Source: Actinophytocola xinjiangensis
Lineage (GTDB): Bacteria; Actinomycetota; Actinomycetes; Mycobacteriales; Pseudonocardiaceae
NCBI RefSeq assembly: GCF_001921215.1
Contig: NZ_MSIF01000003.1
Coordinates: forward strand, 62,001 to 126,000
Direction of reading: 5' to 3'
Length of the DNA stretch: 64,000 nucleotides
Below the pieces are notes generated by a model. That model was not told the origin of the DNA and searched no databases. It saw only the letters and a list, made by a program, of their open reading frames with translations. This document shows positions 55,535-64,000 of this stretch, piece by piece (the first letter of the stretch is position 1; every line of letters begins with the position of its first letter). The position numbers were made by a program, and so were the translations under genes.

Positions 55535-55800
55535 GCACCGCGTGCCGTGCCGCTCCCGCCCCGGCACGGCGGCCGAACACCGACCCGGCGGTCAGCCAGG
55601 ACCCAGCCGGGGTAGGTGAAGCAGAACAGTCCGACTCCCGTCTCGCCGCAGGCGCAGAGGCCCGGGATCGGCTCGCCGGTCTCGTCGACGACCTGGTGGG
55701 TGGAGTACTGCTCGCGGGCGGTTTCGCTCCGCCCGGAGACGACGGTGCGGGTTTCCAGGTCCCTTTCTCCGTGAGGTTGTTCGGCATGCCCGACGCCCAC
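55531..55800 (-). CDS. Putative small cysteine-containing protein
   Basis: 89 residues; I do not recognise it. The middle, REQYSTHQVVDETGEPIPGLCACGETGVGLFCFTYPGWVLADRR, is compositionally protein-like and holds a CxC and a third Cys that could bind metal. Support for reality: a -10-like TATACC (minus strand, 55808-55813) lies 7 bases before the GTG at 55800, and its stop shares CTAG with the STAS gene, the same arrangement as the rfbB/FAD oxidase pair. No ribosome-binding site is present. Confidence 0.5.
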   Translation of the reverse strand: MGVGHAEQPHGERDLETRTVVSGRSETAREQYSTHQVVDETGEPIPGLCACGETGVGLFCFTYPGWVLADRRVGVRPPCRGGSGTARGA

Positions 55801-55932
55801 ATTGCCGGTATACGTTTCTACACAGCGGGATCCGAACGCTCGTCACCCTGATGGGTGGAGTTGGTTCACCGGCTCTGGGCAGCGAGTATCCTGCTGCATA
55901 CCTGTGTTCGCCCCTGGTAGACAAGGAACGAC

Positions 55933-56607
55933 GTGGACAGAGCATCACCCGAGTTCTCCGACTCGGGGCCCGCGGCCCGGCCCCTACCGGATCCTTACGA
56001 GCAGCTCAAGGAAGCCATCTACGTCGGCGACCTGAAGCCGGGCCAGCACATGGTGGAAACCGCTCTCGCCCAGTCGTTCCAGGTCAGCCGCACGCCCATC
56101 CGCGAGGCGCTCACCCGCCTGGAGCAGGACGGGCTCGTGGTGCGCACCGGCACCGGCCTGACCGTGCGGGAACGCAGCCCCGGCGAGGTGCTCGACATCT
56201 GCGAGGTCCGCATCCTGCTGGAGGGCGCGGCCGGCCGCACCGCCGCCGAACGCCGCACCAACAACGACATCTTCGAGCTGCGCAAGGCGCACCGGCGCTA
56301 CGTCGCCGCCAGCGAGAAGGACCAGCGGGCCAGGGTCGCGGCGAACCGTGCTTTCCACAAGGCGGTGTGGAACGCCGCGCACCAGCCGGCGCTCGCGGAC
56401 CTGTTGCAGCGCATCGAACTCCAGCTCGGCCGGTTCCCGATCACCACGCTGTCCTACCCGGGCCGCTGGGAGCAGAGCCTCGAACAGCACGAGGCACTGG
56501 TCGCCGCCATCGAGGCCCGCGACGGCGACCAGGCGGCCACCATCGCCAGCCAGCACTTCGCCGACGCCCGCGACATCCGCCTCACCCTGTGGGAGAACGA
56601 GGTCTAG
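55933..56607 (+). CDS. GntR-family (FCD-type) transcriptional regulator
   Basis: 224 residues. Winged HTH QLKEAIYVGDLKPGQHMVETALAQSFQVSRTPIREALTRLEQDGLV (about 24-70), then an FCD effector domain (about 80-220) with NRAFHKAVWNAA and QHEALVAAIEARDGDQAATIASQH, the usual metal/carboxylate-binding fold. GTG 55933 has AAGGA at a 5-base spacing. No adjacent metabolic operon is obvious; it may act elsewhere, for example on the GntR-like operator at 14006, which is only a suggestion. Confidence 0.93.
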   Translation: MDRASPEFSDSGPAARPLPDPYEQLKEAIYVGDLKPGQHMVETALAQSFQVSRTPIREALTRLEQDGLVVRTGTGLTVRERSPGEVLDICEVRILLEGAAGRTAAERRTNNDIFELRKAHRRYVAASEKDQRARVAANRAFHKAVWNAAHQPALADLLQRIELQLGRFPITTLSYPGRWEQSLEQHEALVAAIEARDGDQAATIASQHFADARDIRLTLWENEV

Positions 56608-56645
56608 CTCCAAGGCCGGGTAGTCCATCCTGACACGCACGACCG

Positions 56646-57653
56646 TCAGGGTCGAGGCTCCTTCACCGGCCGGAGCCGACGGGCCACCAGCACGCCCAGG
56701 TGGATCAGCAGGGCGACCACGGCCAGCAGCAGGTACTCGATCGCCGGAATGCGCACCACCTCGTCCAGGTCACCGAAGCCGCGCCAGGAGTAGACCCCCA
56801 CCACCGCCGCGACGAACCCGGCGAACAGCCACCACCGGGTCCGCGCACCCAGGCCGAGACCGTGCATCTGGGTCAGCACGAACACGCCGAGGAAGCCGAA
56901 CAGGAACATCGGCCACATCCCGTCCGGGCCGGAGTTCATCACCGCCACCAGCGTGCCGTGCACCGCGACCAGCAGCTCCAGGCTCAGCGTCCACCAACGG
57001 TTCGTGTGCGCGGTGGTGAACACCAGACCGCTCTGCAGCAACAACAGGAACACGTAGAAGAAGCCGATCAGGTGGCCGCTGGTGCCCTCCATCGGGTGGT
57101 ACCAGAAGGTGTAGATGACCGCCCAGCTGAACAGGTAGCCGTGGTAGCGGCGCAGGACGTCGGTGACCGTCGCCGGGATCGGCGCCCGCCGGCCGGCGAA
57201 CAGGCCGCGCCGGCGGTTCTCCATCAGCAGCACCACCACGAGCAGCAGTACCACCGAGCCCTGCGAGCTGAAGATCGACACGTCCTGGGCGAGGCCGTCG
57301 TAGAACAGCTGGGTCTGCGCCAGGTGCAGCAGGACGAACCCCAGGTTCGCGGCCAGCGAGATCAGGTTGTACCGCTTGAGGCCGCCGGTATAGCGGCGGA
57401 TCCGCGTCTGCGCGTAGTGGATCAGGCCCCAGGAGACGAGTTGGTGGGCGGCGTAGCCGAGCCAGGCCGACAGCCGCGTCCACACCGTGGGCTCGGGCAG
57501 CTTCCAGTAGTACCAGGACGCCCCCTGGTCCGGCAGCAGCACCACGTCACGTAAGGCCTGGCCCTGCCACCAGACCACCCCGGTCAGCACCACGACGGCG
57601 AACACACCCAGCACCAGCGCGCGGTCCGCGCGGAACGACCCATCCTTCAGCAT
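56646..57653 (-). CDS. Integral membrane protein of unknown function
   Basis: 335 residues with about eight to nine membrane helices. Aromatic-rich segments such as WYYWKLPEPTVW and YTFWYHPMEGTSGHLIGFFYVFLLLLQSGLV are distinctive but I cannot name the family. The start is placed at ATG 57653 because a -35 TTGTTC (minus strand, 57685-57690) and -10 CATAAT (57661-57666), 18 bases apart, would make the upstream ATG at 57662 lie inside the -10; the message would then be leaderless. It is divergent from the molybdenum hydroxylase genes. Confidence 0.8.
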   Translation of the reverse strand: MLKDGSFRADRALVLGVFAVVVLTGVVWWQGQALRDVVLLPDQGASWYYWKLPEPTVWTRLSAWLGYAAHQLVSWGLIHYAQTRIRRYTGGLKRYNLISLAANLGFVLLHLAQTQLFYDGLAQDVSIFSSQGSVVLLLVVVLLMENRRRGLFAGRRAPIPATVTDVLRRYHGYLFSWAVIYTFWYHPMEGTSGHLIGFFYVFLLLLQSGLVFTTAHTNRWWTLSLELLVAVHGTLVAVMNSGPDGMWPMFLFGFLGVFVLTQMHGLGLGARTRWWLFAGFVAAVVGVYSWRGFGDLDEVVRIPAIEYLLLAVVALLIHLGVLVARRLRPVKEPRP

Positions 57654-57660
57654 GCTGAGC

Positions 57661-57690
57661 ATTATGTCCGTTCTTCAGTAGGCTGAACAA
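57661..57690 (-). promoter_or_regulatory. Promoter with inverted repeat in the membrane protein/molybdenum hydroxylase divergent region
   Basis: Minus-strand -35 TTGTTC and -10 CATAAT flank an 18-base spacer that contains the inverted repeat TTCAG-tagg-CTGAA (57674-57687). The repeat would be occluded by RNA polymerase, so it is a likely operator, for instance for the MarR encoded at the end of the plus-strand operon. Confidence 0.6.
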
Positions 57691-57731
57691 TCACGCGGGC
57701 CGACACGGCGCGCCTGACGGAGGGCGATACG

Positions 57732-58202
57732 GTGGACCGGTATCGATTGCACGTCAACGGCCGGCAGCGGGAGGTACGGGTCCCCGGGGACACCCCGCTG
57801 CTGTGGGCACTGCGCGAGGAACTCGGCCTGACCGGGCCGAAGTACGGCTGCGGGGTCGGCGCCTGCGGGGCGTGCGTCTCCCTGGTCGACGGGCAGGCCG
57901 CGCGCCCGTGCGTACGGACGGTCGAGGAGTCCGAGCACACCAGGATCACCACCATCGAGGGCCTGTCCGCGCGCGGCGACCACGCCGTGCAGCGCGCGTG
58001 GCTCGAACTGGACGTCGCCCAGTGCGGCTACTGCCAGCCAGGACAGATCATGGCGGCCGTCGCCTTGCTCGCCAGGACACCCGACCCCGACGACGAGCAG
58101 ATCGCCGAGGCGTTGCGGGACAACGTGTGCCGGTGCGGCACCTACCCCAGGATCCGGGCCGCCGTGCGCCGGGCCGCCGAACTCGCGCGAGGTGACCGAT
58201 GA
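57732..58202 (+). CDS. [2Fe-2S] subunit of a two-component molybdenum hydroxylase (IorA-like)
   Basis: 156 residues. N-terminal plant-type cluster cysteines C40, C45, C48 and C60 ([11 protein letters not shown]...C) and the second, all-helical cluster C98, C101, C133 and C135 (CGYC...CRC) are complete. It passes electrons from the molybdenum centre of the next protein. No FAD subunit is encoded, which is typical of IorAB-type enzymes. GGAGGG lies 7 bases before the GTG at 57732. The stop overlaps the next start (ATGA). Confidence 0.94.
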   Translation: MDRYRLHVNGRQREVRVPGDTPLLWALREELGLTGPKYGCGVGACGACVSLVDGQAARPCVRTVEESEHTRITTIEGLSARGDHAVQRAWLELDVAQCGYCQPGQIMAAVALLARTPDPDDEQIAEALRDNVCRCGTYPRIRAAVRRAAELARGDR

Positions 58203-60238
58203 TCACCCGACGCTCCTTCCTCGGCACCGCCGGCGCGCTGGTGGTCGCCGTGTCCGCGCCGGTCCCGGCCGGCGCCACCACCGGCGGCGGCGGACCGCTC
58301 GCGCCGACCGTGTTCGTCCGGGTCGACCGCCGGGGCACGATCGTGGCCACCGTGCCCAAGCCGGACACCGGCCAGGGCGTGCGGACCCTCGCGGCGGTGC
58401 TGGTGGCCGAGGAACTCGCGGTCGGCGTCGCCGACGTGACCCTGGAGCAGGCGCCGGGCGACACCGCGACCTACGGCCCCCAGGGCATCGCCAACTCCAC
58501 CTCCGCCCGCCAGCTCGCGCAACCGCTGCGCACGGCCTCGGCCACCGCCCGCTGCCTGCTGGTCGCCGCCGCGGCCGCGCACTGGGACGTGCCGGCTGAG
58601 GAGTGCGCCGCCCGGGACGGGCGGGTCACCCACCCGCGCCACCGGCCACTGCCCTACCGCGACCTGGTCGCCGACGCCGCCGCGCTCGACCCGGCCACCG
58701 TCCCGGTCACCCTGACCCCGCCGCAGGACTGGCGGCTCATCGGGCGCACCCGCGCCGGGCGGGCCGACGCGCGCGACATCGTCACCGGCCGCGCCCACTA
58801 CGGCATCGACACCCGGCCCGAGGGCGGCCTGGTCGCCGTCGTCGCGCGGCCGCCGTGGATCGGCGCGCTGGTCGAGTCGGTCGAGGACACCGGGGCGCTG
58901 GCGGTGCCCGGCGTGGTCGCGGTCGTCCGCCTGGACCCGCCGGGCGCCGGCCAGGGCGGGGTCGCGGTGGTCGCCGGGTCGACCGCCGCCGCGCTGCGCG
59001 GCCGGGAGACGCTGCGGGTCACCTGGCGGGGCGGCACCCCGGACGCGGACAGCCGCGAATGGCTCGCGGACCTGGCCGCCGCGCTGCCGGCGGCACCGCC
59101 CGGCGACCTCCAGCGGGTCTACCGGCTGCCGCTGCTCGCGCACGCGCCGATGGAGCCGATGAACGCGACCGCGCACGTCACGGCCGACGGTCTTCGGGTG
59201 TGGGCGCCGCACCAGGACCCCGGCGGGCTGGCCACCCAACTGGCCCGCCAGCTCGGCCTGCCGGAGGCGTCCGTGCTGGTGAACGCCACGCTCGCCGGCG
59301 GCGCGTTCGGCCGGCGCATCGAGCCGGACCCGGTGGCCGAGGCCATCGCCTGCTCGCGCGCGACCGGTCGGCCGGTGACCGTGCGCTGGACCCGCGTCGA
59401 CGACACCCGCCACGACTCCTACCGCCCGATGTCGGTACACCGGCTCAGCGCCACGCTCGACGCCGAGGGCGTCCCGGTCGGCCGCCACCACGAGGTGGTG
59501 ACCTGGCCGCTGACCGTGCTGCCGGTGTTCAACAACCCGGCGATCGTGCGCGCCAGCGGCGACCACTTCCCGTACACCGTGCCCGGCGAGGTGTCGGTAC
59601 TGCTGCGGGAGTCGCCGCTGCGAACCGGGTTCTGGCGTTCGGTGTACGCCGGCCAGTTCGGCTACGCCGAGGAGTGTTTCCTGTCCGAGATCGCCGGCCG
59701 GGGCGGGCACGACCAGGTGGACCTGCGGCGGCGGCTGCTGCCGGCCGACTCCCGGCTGCGCCGGGTGCTCGACGTCGCCGCCGCGCGGGCCAACTGGACC
59801 CGTGGGGTCGACGCGCCGCTGACCAGGGGCGTGGCCTGCCACCTGGACTACGGCTCGGCGATCGCGGTCGTCGTGACCGCCGACCCGACGCGGCGTCGGG
59901 TGGTCGGCGTGCACGCCGCGGTCGACGTCGGGGTGGCCGTGCACCCCTCCGGTGTGCGGGCCCAGGTCGAGGGCGGGATCATGGACGCGGTGTCCACTGT
60001 GCTCGGAGCGCAGGTCACGGTGCGCGCCGGCGCGGTCGTCGAGTCCACGTTCGGTGACTACGCGTGGGCCAGGATCACCGACTGCCCGGACATCGACGTG
60101 GCGATCGTGCCGTCCACCGCGCCGATCGGCGGGCTCGGTGAGCTGGCCTACCCGCCGGCCGCCGCCGCGATCGCCTCGGCGCTGGCCGCCGGCGGCGACC
60201 CGGTCACCGGCATGCCGTACGGGACCCCCGTCGGCTGA
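58199..60238 (+). CDS. Tat-exported molybdopterin-binding hydroxylase large subunit (IorB/aldehyde-oxidase-like)
   Basis: 679 residues. N-terminal TRRSFLG is a twin-arginine signal, so the holoenzyme is probably moved across the membrane with the Fe-S subunit. [14 protein letters not shown] and [14 protein letters not shown] are molybdopterin-contact motifs, and [19 protein letters not shown] carries the near-C-terminal catalytic Glu. It is slightly shorter than usual IorB (about 740). The substrate may be an N-heterocycle or aldehyde; not readable. No XdhC-like maturation gene is adjacent. Confidence 0.92.
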   Translation: MITRRSFLGTAGALVVAVSAPVPAGATTGGGGPLAPTVFVRVDRRGTIVATVPKPDTGQGVRTLAAVLVAEELAVGVADVTLEQAPGDTATYGPQGIANSTSARQLAQPLRTASATARCLLVAAAAAHWDVPAEECAARDGRVTHPRHRPLPYRDLVADAAALDPATVPVTLTPPQDWRLIGRTRAGRADARDIVTGRAHYGIDTRPEGGLVAVVARPPWIGALVESVEDTGALAVPGVVAVVRLDPPGAGQGGVAVVAGSTAAALRGRETLRVTWRGGTPDADSREWLADLAAALPAAPPGDLQRVYRLPLLAHAPMEPMNATAHVTADGLRVWAPHQDPGGLATQLARQLGLPEASVLVNATLAGGAFGRRIEPDPVAEAIACSRATGRPVTVRWTRVDDTRHDSYRPMSVHRLSATLDAEGVPVGRHHEVVTWPLTVLPVFNNPAIVRASGDHFPYTVPGEVSVLLRESPLRTGFWRSVYAGQFGYAEECFLSEIAGRGGHDQVDLRRRLLPADSRLRRVLDVAAARANWTRGVDAPLTRGVACHLDYGSAIAVVVTADPTRRRVVGVHAAVDVGVAVHPSGVRAQVEGGIMDAVSTVLGAQVTVRAGAVVESTFGDYAWARITDCPDIDVAIVPSTAPIGGLGELAYPPAAAAIASALAAGGDPVTGMPYGTPVG

Positions 60239-60263
60239 GCCGGGGCGGTGAGAGGATGGCCGG

Positions 60264-60707
60264 GTGGCTGTTGACGCCGAGGACATGCGCTCCGATGTGG
60301 ACACCTGGCCGACCGGGCGGCTGCTGTCGGTGGCCGCCCGGATGGTCGAGGCGCGGTTCGACCACTACCTCGCCGGGCTCGACCTGACCCACGCCGGGCT
60401 CATCGCGCTGCACCACCTGGCCGACGGCGAGCTGTCCCAACGACAGCTCGCCAAGCTGTGCCGGGTGACCGACCAGACCATGAGCCGCACGATCGAACGG
60501 CTCGGGCGCACCGGCCACGTCGTGCGCGAACTGGATCCCGACGACCGCCGGCGCACGATCGTCGGGATCACCGGACTGGGCGCGACGGCGCTGGCCGCCG
60601 CGCGCACGGCCGAACGCGAGTCCGAGCGGCTGCTCGGTTCGGTCGAGGACTACGACCATTTCCGCCACCAGCTGATCAGCCTGATCGCCATCGCCGACGG
60701 CCGGTGA
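60264..60707 (+). CDS. MarR-family transcriptional regulator
   Basis: 147 residues. The winged HTH is intact: LSQRQLAKLCRVTDQTMSRTIERLGRTGHVVRELDPDDRRRTIVGIT, with the DxRR wing. It lies 25 bases after the molybdenum hydroxylase gene on the same strand, with GAGAGGA before the GTG, so it probably autoregulates that operon. The inverted repeat at 57674-57687 is a candidate site. Confidence 0.93.
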   Translation: MAVDAEDMRSDVDTWPTGRLLSVAARMVEARFDHYLAGLDLTHAGLIALHHLADGELSQRQLAKLCRVTDQTMSRTIERLGRTGHVVRELDPDDRRRTIVGITGLGATALAAARTAERESERLLGSVEDYDHFRHQLISLIAIADGR

Positions 60708-60713
60708 GCGCGC

Positions 60714-61715
60714 TCAGTCCGGCAGGTCCGGCGGCTGTACCCAGCCGTGGAACGCGGCCCGCAACCCGGCCTGGAACCGGGTCCGCGCGCCGAGCCGGTC
60801 CATCATCTGCCGCACCCGCCGCTGCAACGTCCGGTACGACAGACCGGTCTGCCGGCTGATCGCCTCGTCACCGAGCCCGGCGGTGAGCAGGGCGACGAGC
60901 GTCGCCTCGAACGCGGTCGGCACCAGGTGGCCGGCCACCGTCGGCGGTGTGCCGTTGTCCGAGGAAATCGGCACGGCCTGGCGCCACAACGCCTCGAACA
61001 GCGAGCACAGCGCGTCGAGCAACTCCGAGGGGTGCACGATGACGCAGGCCTCGATGGTGTCCCCGTCGGCCTGCATCGCCACCAGCGCCAGCCTGCGGTC
61101 GGCGACGAACATCTTCACCGGCACGCCCGACATCACCCTGGCCTGTTCCCCGGCGGCCGCGACCGACTCGTAGTGGCCCGTCCACCAGCCGGGGATCTCG
61201 ACCGTGGCCTGGTCGTAGATCACCCGGTAGGTCACCCCCCTGGCGAGAGTGACGAGTTCGGTCTGGTTGGTCCGGATCGGGTCGCCGACGTGCGGTGGCC
61301 GGTCGGTGCCGCACAACTCCGTCTGGACGCCGTGCATCAGCTGGACGGCCCGCTGCTCCACCGCCTCCCGCCCAGTGATGATCTCGACCAGTTCGGCTGG
61401 GTGGCGGGTTGACGCCGCACGGCGGTAGGTCTCGGAGATCTGCGCGGCGGCCACCCGCGCCCGCCGCAGTTCCGACTCCTTCTGCTCGATCAGGGTTTCC
61501 AGGGCGACCTCCGGCGGCGCCGGGGTGAACCGCGCCAGCAGTCCCGGCATCCGGCTGGCGAGACCCAGGGTTTCCAACGAATCGAGCGAATCCTGGATCT
61601 GTTGCGGACTGAGCCTGGTCATGGTCGCCAGCGACTCGACGGACGTGCCCGGCTGGCGGATGAGCGACTGGTAGACCAGCTGACCGGTGGGGTCGAGCCC
61701 GAGTACGTCCAACAT
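60714..61715 (-). CDS. TrmB-like N-terminal/LuxR-like C-terminal transcriptional regulator
   Basis: 333 residues. N-terminal winged HTH resembling TrmB (about 10-70, TSVESLATMTRLSPQQIQDSLDSLETLGLA), a helical linker with an amphipathic segment, a ligand-like middle domain and a C-terminal LuxR-type HTH (LGDEAISRQTGLSYRTLQRRVRQMMDRLGARTRFQAGL). Regulators of this plan often sit divergently next to secreted subtilases in actinomycetes, as here. ATG 61715 is used; GTG 61730 is an alternative. It converges on MarR with a 6-base gap. Confidence 0.85.
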   Translation of the reverse strand: MLDVLGLDPTGQLVYQSLIRQPGTSVESLATMTRLSPQQIQDSLDSLETLGLASRMPGLLARFTPAPPEVALETLIEQKESELRRARVAAAQISETYRRAASTRHPAELVEIITGREAVEQRAVQLMHGVQTELCGTDRPPHVGDPIRTNQTELVTLARGVTYRVIYDQATVEIPGWWTGHYESVAAAGEQARVMSGVPVKMFVADRRLALVAMQADGDTIEACVIVHPSELLDALCSLFEALWRQAVPISSDNGTPPTVAGHLVPTAFEATLVALLTAGLGDEAISRQTGLSYRTLQRRVRQMMDRLGARTRFQAGLRAAFHGWVQPPDLPD

Positions 61716-61803
61716 GTACCGATCTTGCACCGGCGCACGCCGCCAGTCACGGCGTGTTCACGTCGGTGACGACAACGCGCCACAGCGAGATCTTCCGCTC
61801 CCT

Positions 61804-61845
61804 GACGTCATTGGACATCTTCGTCCGGTCATCTCCAGACGTCAT
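61804..61845. promoter_or_regulatory. Direct GACGTCAT repeats upstream of the subtilase
   Basis: GACGTCAT occurs at 61804-61811 (within the palindrome TGACGTCA, 61803-61810) and again at 61838-61845, 34 bp apart. Both lie between the divergent regulator and the protease ATG at 61864, with GGAG just before the ATG. They are candidate binding sites for the divergent TrmB/LuxR-like protein. Confidence 0.5.
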
Positions 61846-61863
61846 GCCAGCGAAGGAGCACCC

Positions 61864-64000
61864 ATGAGACGTCGACAATGGCGGTTACGCGGCGCGGTCG
61901 TGACAACGACCATCGCCGCGCTCGGCCTGTCGGGCGCGGTCGCGGGTTCAGCCGATCCACCCACCGATCCCCCGACGGTTCCAGCCCCCGCCGCACCCGC
62001 CTCCGGGGCGAGCACGACGGTCACCCTGCTCACCGGGGACGTCGTCGAGTACACAGTGGATCGAAACGGCCAGCGCCGGGTCGCGCTGTCACCGGTCTCG
62101 AACCCCGACCGCCTCGGCGTCGGCTTCATGTCGGTGCCCGAGGGCGACGCGTACTACGTCTACCCCACCGACGCCCTGCCCCTGATCAACTCGGGCCGGC
62201 TCGACCCGACCCTGTTCGACGTGGCCTACCTCGCGGAGAACGGCTTCGGTGACGACGCGACCGACGCCCTGCCGGTCATCGCCCAGTACGGCGCGTCCGT
62301 CCGCTCCGCCGGCGCCCTGTCGGCCAGGGCCGACGCCCTGCCGGCCAGCGACGACGTCATCCCGCTGGCCAGCGTGCGCGGCGCCGGCATCGACATCGCC
62401 AAGGACGAGGCCGGCGAGTTCTGGTCGGCGATCACCGGCTCCGCCAAGAACAGCCGGGCCGGCGCGACCACGCTCGACGCCGGGCTGAGCAAGGTGTGGA
62501 TGGACCGCCGGGTCACCCCCACGCTCGACCGCAGCACCGCCCAGATCGGCGCACCGCAAGCCTGGAAGAGCGGCTACGACGGCACCGGCGTCAAGGTCGC
62601 CGTCCTGGACACCGGGCTCGACTTCGACCACCCCGACTTCGAGGGCCGGGTCATCGCCTCGGAGAACTTCACGGTCGACGCGTCGATCCACGACGGTTTC
62701 GGCCACGGCACCCACGTCGCGTCCATCGTCGCCGGCAGCGGCAAGGCCTCCGACGGCCGCTACCGTGGCGTCGCCCCCGGCGCCTCGCTGATGATCGGCA
62801 AGGTCCTCGGCGACCTCGGCACCGGCTCCAGCAGCGCCGTGATCGCGGGCATGGAGTGGGCGGCCGCCAACGGCGCCGACGTCGTCAACATGAGCCTGGG
62901 CGGCGGCCGAACCGACGGCACCGATCCGCAGAGCCAGGCGGTCAACAACCTCACCGCCCAGTACGGCTCACTGTTCGTCGTCGCCGCCGGCAACAGCGGC
63001 CCCGGGCCGCAGACGCTCGGTGCGCCGGGCGTCGCCGACGCGGCACTGAGTGTCGCCGCCGTCGACCGGAACGACTCGATGGCCTCGTTCTCCAGCAGGG
63101 GCCCGCGGATCGGCGACTTCGGCCTCAAGCCCGACATCGCGGCCCCCGGTGTGGGGATCACCGCGGCCCGGTCCGAACCCAGCATCATGGGCGGCGACCC
63201 GGGCGCCCGCTATATGAGCGCGAACGGCACGTCGATGGCCTCCCCGCACGTCGCCGGCGCGGCCGCGATCCTCGCCCAGAAGAACCCGGAGTGGACCGCC
63301 GGCAAGCTGAAGCCCGTGCTGGTCAGCACCGCCAAGGACGCCGGCCACCGCAGCTACGAGCAGGGCGCCGGGCGAGTCGACATCCCCCGCGCCCTCAGCC
63401 AGCAGGTGTACGCCACCGGCAACCTCGACTTCGGTCAGCTCGCCCACCCGCAGACCGAGAAGGTCGACCAGACCGTCGGCTTCGTCAACGACTCCGACGA
63501 GCCGGTGACCCTGGACCTGTCGGCGTCGCTGTCCACCGAGGCCGGCCCGGCGCCGGACGGCATGCTGGCGATTGATCAGGACCAGGTCACGGTCCCCGCC
63601 AACGGCTCCGCGAAGGTCACCGTCACCGTCGATCCCACCATCGGTGAGCCGACCTGGTACGAGGGTGCGCTGCGCGCCAGTGCCCAGGGCATCGAGGTCG
63701 GCGCGGCCATCGGCTTCTACAAGGAGCCGGAGTCCTTCGAGGTCACCGGAAAGGTGATCCTGCCGGACGGCGTGCCGGTGGACTCGGTCCAGGCCTTCTT
63801 CTTCACCCGCGACGACGGTCGGCTCGACCGGACCATGTCCGTGCGCGCCGCGCCGGCGGTCGAGACGACGGCCCGACTGCACGGCGGCAGGCACACCGCC
63901 TCCGTCCTGATCGGCTGGGTCGACGAGAACGGCTACAACAACGCCGTCGGCATGAAGCCGGAGTTCGACGTCACGGGCGACACCACGGTGACCATCGACC
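61864..64000 (+). CDS. Secreted subtilisin-like (S8) serine protease (partial)
   Basis: 712 visible residues; continues past the right edge. Signal peptide (about 1-30), a propeptide/N-terminal domain (about 50-225), then the S8 catalytic domain with D249 in VLDTGLDFDHPDFEG, H281 in GHGTHVA, the oxyanion Asn in AAGNSGPG and S457 in NGTSMASPHVAG. After about residue 540, Ig-like/FN3-like beta-sandwich domains begin (VGFVNDSDEPVTLDLSASL and on). It is probably a large extracellular protease. GGAG precedes the ATG. It is divergent from a TrmB/LuxR-like regulator. TACACAGTGGATC at about 62050-62062 resembles the intragenic palindrome. Confidence 0.95.
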   Translation, partial: MRRRQWRLRGAVVTTTIAALGLSGAVAGSADPPTDPPTVPAPAAPASGASTTVTLLTGDVVEYTVDRNGQRRVALSPVSNPDRLGVGFMSVPEGDAYYVYPTDALPLINSGRLDPTLFDVAYLAENGFGDDATDALPVIAQYGASVRSAGALSARADALPASDDVIPLASVRGAGIDIAKDEAGEFWSAITGSAKNSRAGATTLDAGLSKVWMDRRVTPTLDRSTAQIGAPQAWKSGYDGTGVKVAVLDTGLDFDHPDFEGRVIASENFTVDASIHDGFGHGTHVASIVAGSGKASDGRYRGVAPGASLMIGKVLGDLGTGSSSAVIAGMEWAAANGADVVNMSLGGGRTDGTDPQSQAVNNLTAQYGSLFVVAAGNSGPGPQTLGAPGVADAALSVAAVDRNDSMASFSSRGPRIGDFGLKPDIAAPGVGITAARSEPSIMGGDPGARYMSANGTSMASPHVAGAAAILAQKNPEWTAGKLKPVLVSTAKDAGHRSYEQGAGRVDIPRALSQQVYATGNLDFGQLAHPQTEKVDQTVGFVNDSDEPVTLDLSASLSTEAGPAPDGMLAIDQDQVTVPANGSAKVTVTVDPTIGEPTWYEGALRASAQGIEVGAAIGFYKEPESFEVTGKVILPDGVPVDSVQAFFFTRDDGRLDRTMSVRAAPAVETTARLHGGRHTASVLIGWVDENGYNNAVGMKPEFDVTGDTTVTID

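Overview
The window is very GC-rich DNA with strong codon-position GC bias. It has many GTG starts, several putative leaderless promoters, a WhiB-family gene, an F420-type LLM oxidoreductase, an actinobacterial 24-residue bL37 ribosomal protein and TetR/MarR/PucR/GntR regulators. This indicates an actinomycete; Pseudonocardiales (Saccharothrix/Actinosynnema/Lentzea type) is my inference from overall style, not a proven placement. I see no rRNA, tRNA, CRISPR array, IS element or phage gene. The region reads as chromosomal arm or accessory chromosome rich in secreted enzymes and regulators.

Layout. (1) 1-8.1 kb, minus strand: a LacI-controlled glycan-degradation operon, lacI > GH127-type beta-L-arabinofuranosidase with six ricin-type repeats > GH76 alpha-1,6-mannanase > GH2 enzyme with AbfB arabinose-binding repeats (cut by the left edge). 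The lacI promoter carries two palindromes. (2) 8.1-10 kb: a long, relatively AT-rich leader, a free-standing acyltransferase (AT), a very strong terminator and the tiny bL37 gene. (3) 10-15.4 kb: MMPL exporter with divergent TetR, a beta-hydroxyacid dehydrogenase and a semialdehyde dehydrogenase with its own operator. (4) 15.5-19 kb: the most unusual block, a three-gene operon of a BesD-family non-heme iron oxygenase (HxD, so probably a hydroxylase), a SAM methyltransferase and a true choline/carnitine O-acyltransferase. (5) 19-27 kb: GyrI-like protein, PLP aminotransferase, PucR regulator and a complete Liv-type ABC importer. (6) 27-36.3 kb: DUF3574, DnaJ-NERD protein, FAD oxidase with a short C-terminus, lone rfbB, MgtE-N-like protein, ilvD, secreted esterase/lipase and secreted S1 protease. 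(7) 36.3-41.8 kb: a 1,223-residue secreted beta-helix glucanase-like protein with CBM32/FN3/CARDB modules, then a TetR/LLM divergent pair with duplicated operators. (8) 41.8-50.9 kb: small membrane proteins, a pair of related coiled-coil membrane proteins, a giant Ser/Thr kinase-STAND-WD40 protein with an FHA-like partner, and WhiB. (9) 51-64 kb: ABC-2 exporter, NarL-type two-component system, STAS protein, FCD GntR, membrane protein, molybdenum hydroxylase pair with MarR, TrmB/LuxR-like regulator and a secreted subtilase cut by the right edge.

How the parts work together. Secreted hydrolases dominate (GH2, GH76, GH127, beta-helix glucanase, S1 and S8 proteases, lipase), and several sit next to their own palindromic control elements, including chitinase/DasR-type direct repeats ahead of the S1 protease. 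The oxygenase-methyltransferase-carnitine acyltransferase operon looks like a compact pathway to an O-acylated, N-methylated hydroxy amino acid and is the best candidate for an undescribed system. A 13-bp palindrome, GTCCACWGTGGAC, recurs inside coding sequence and forces rare Thr codons, which suggests a DNA-level function.
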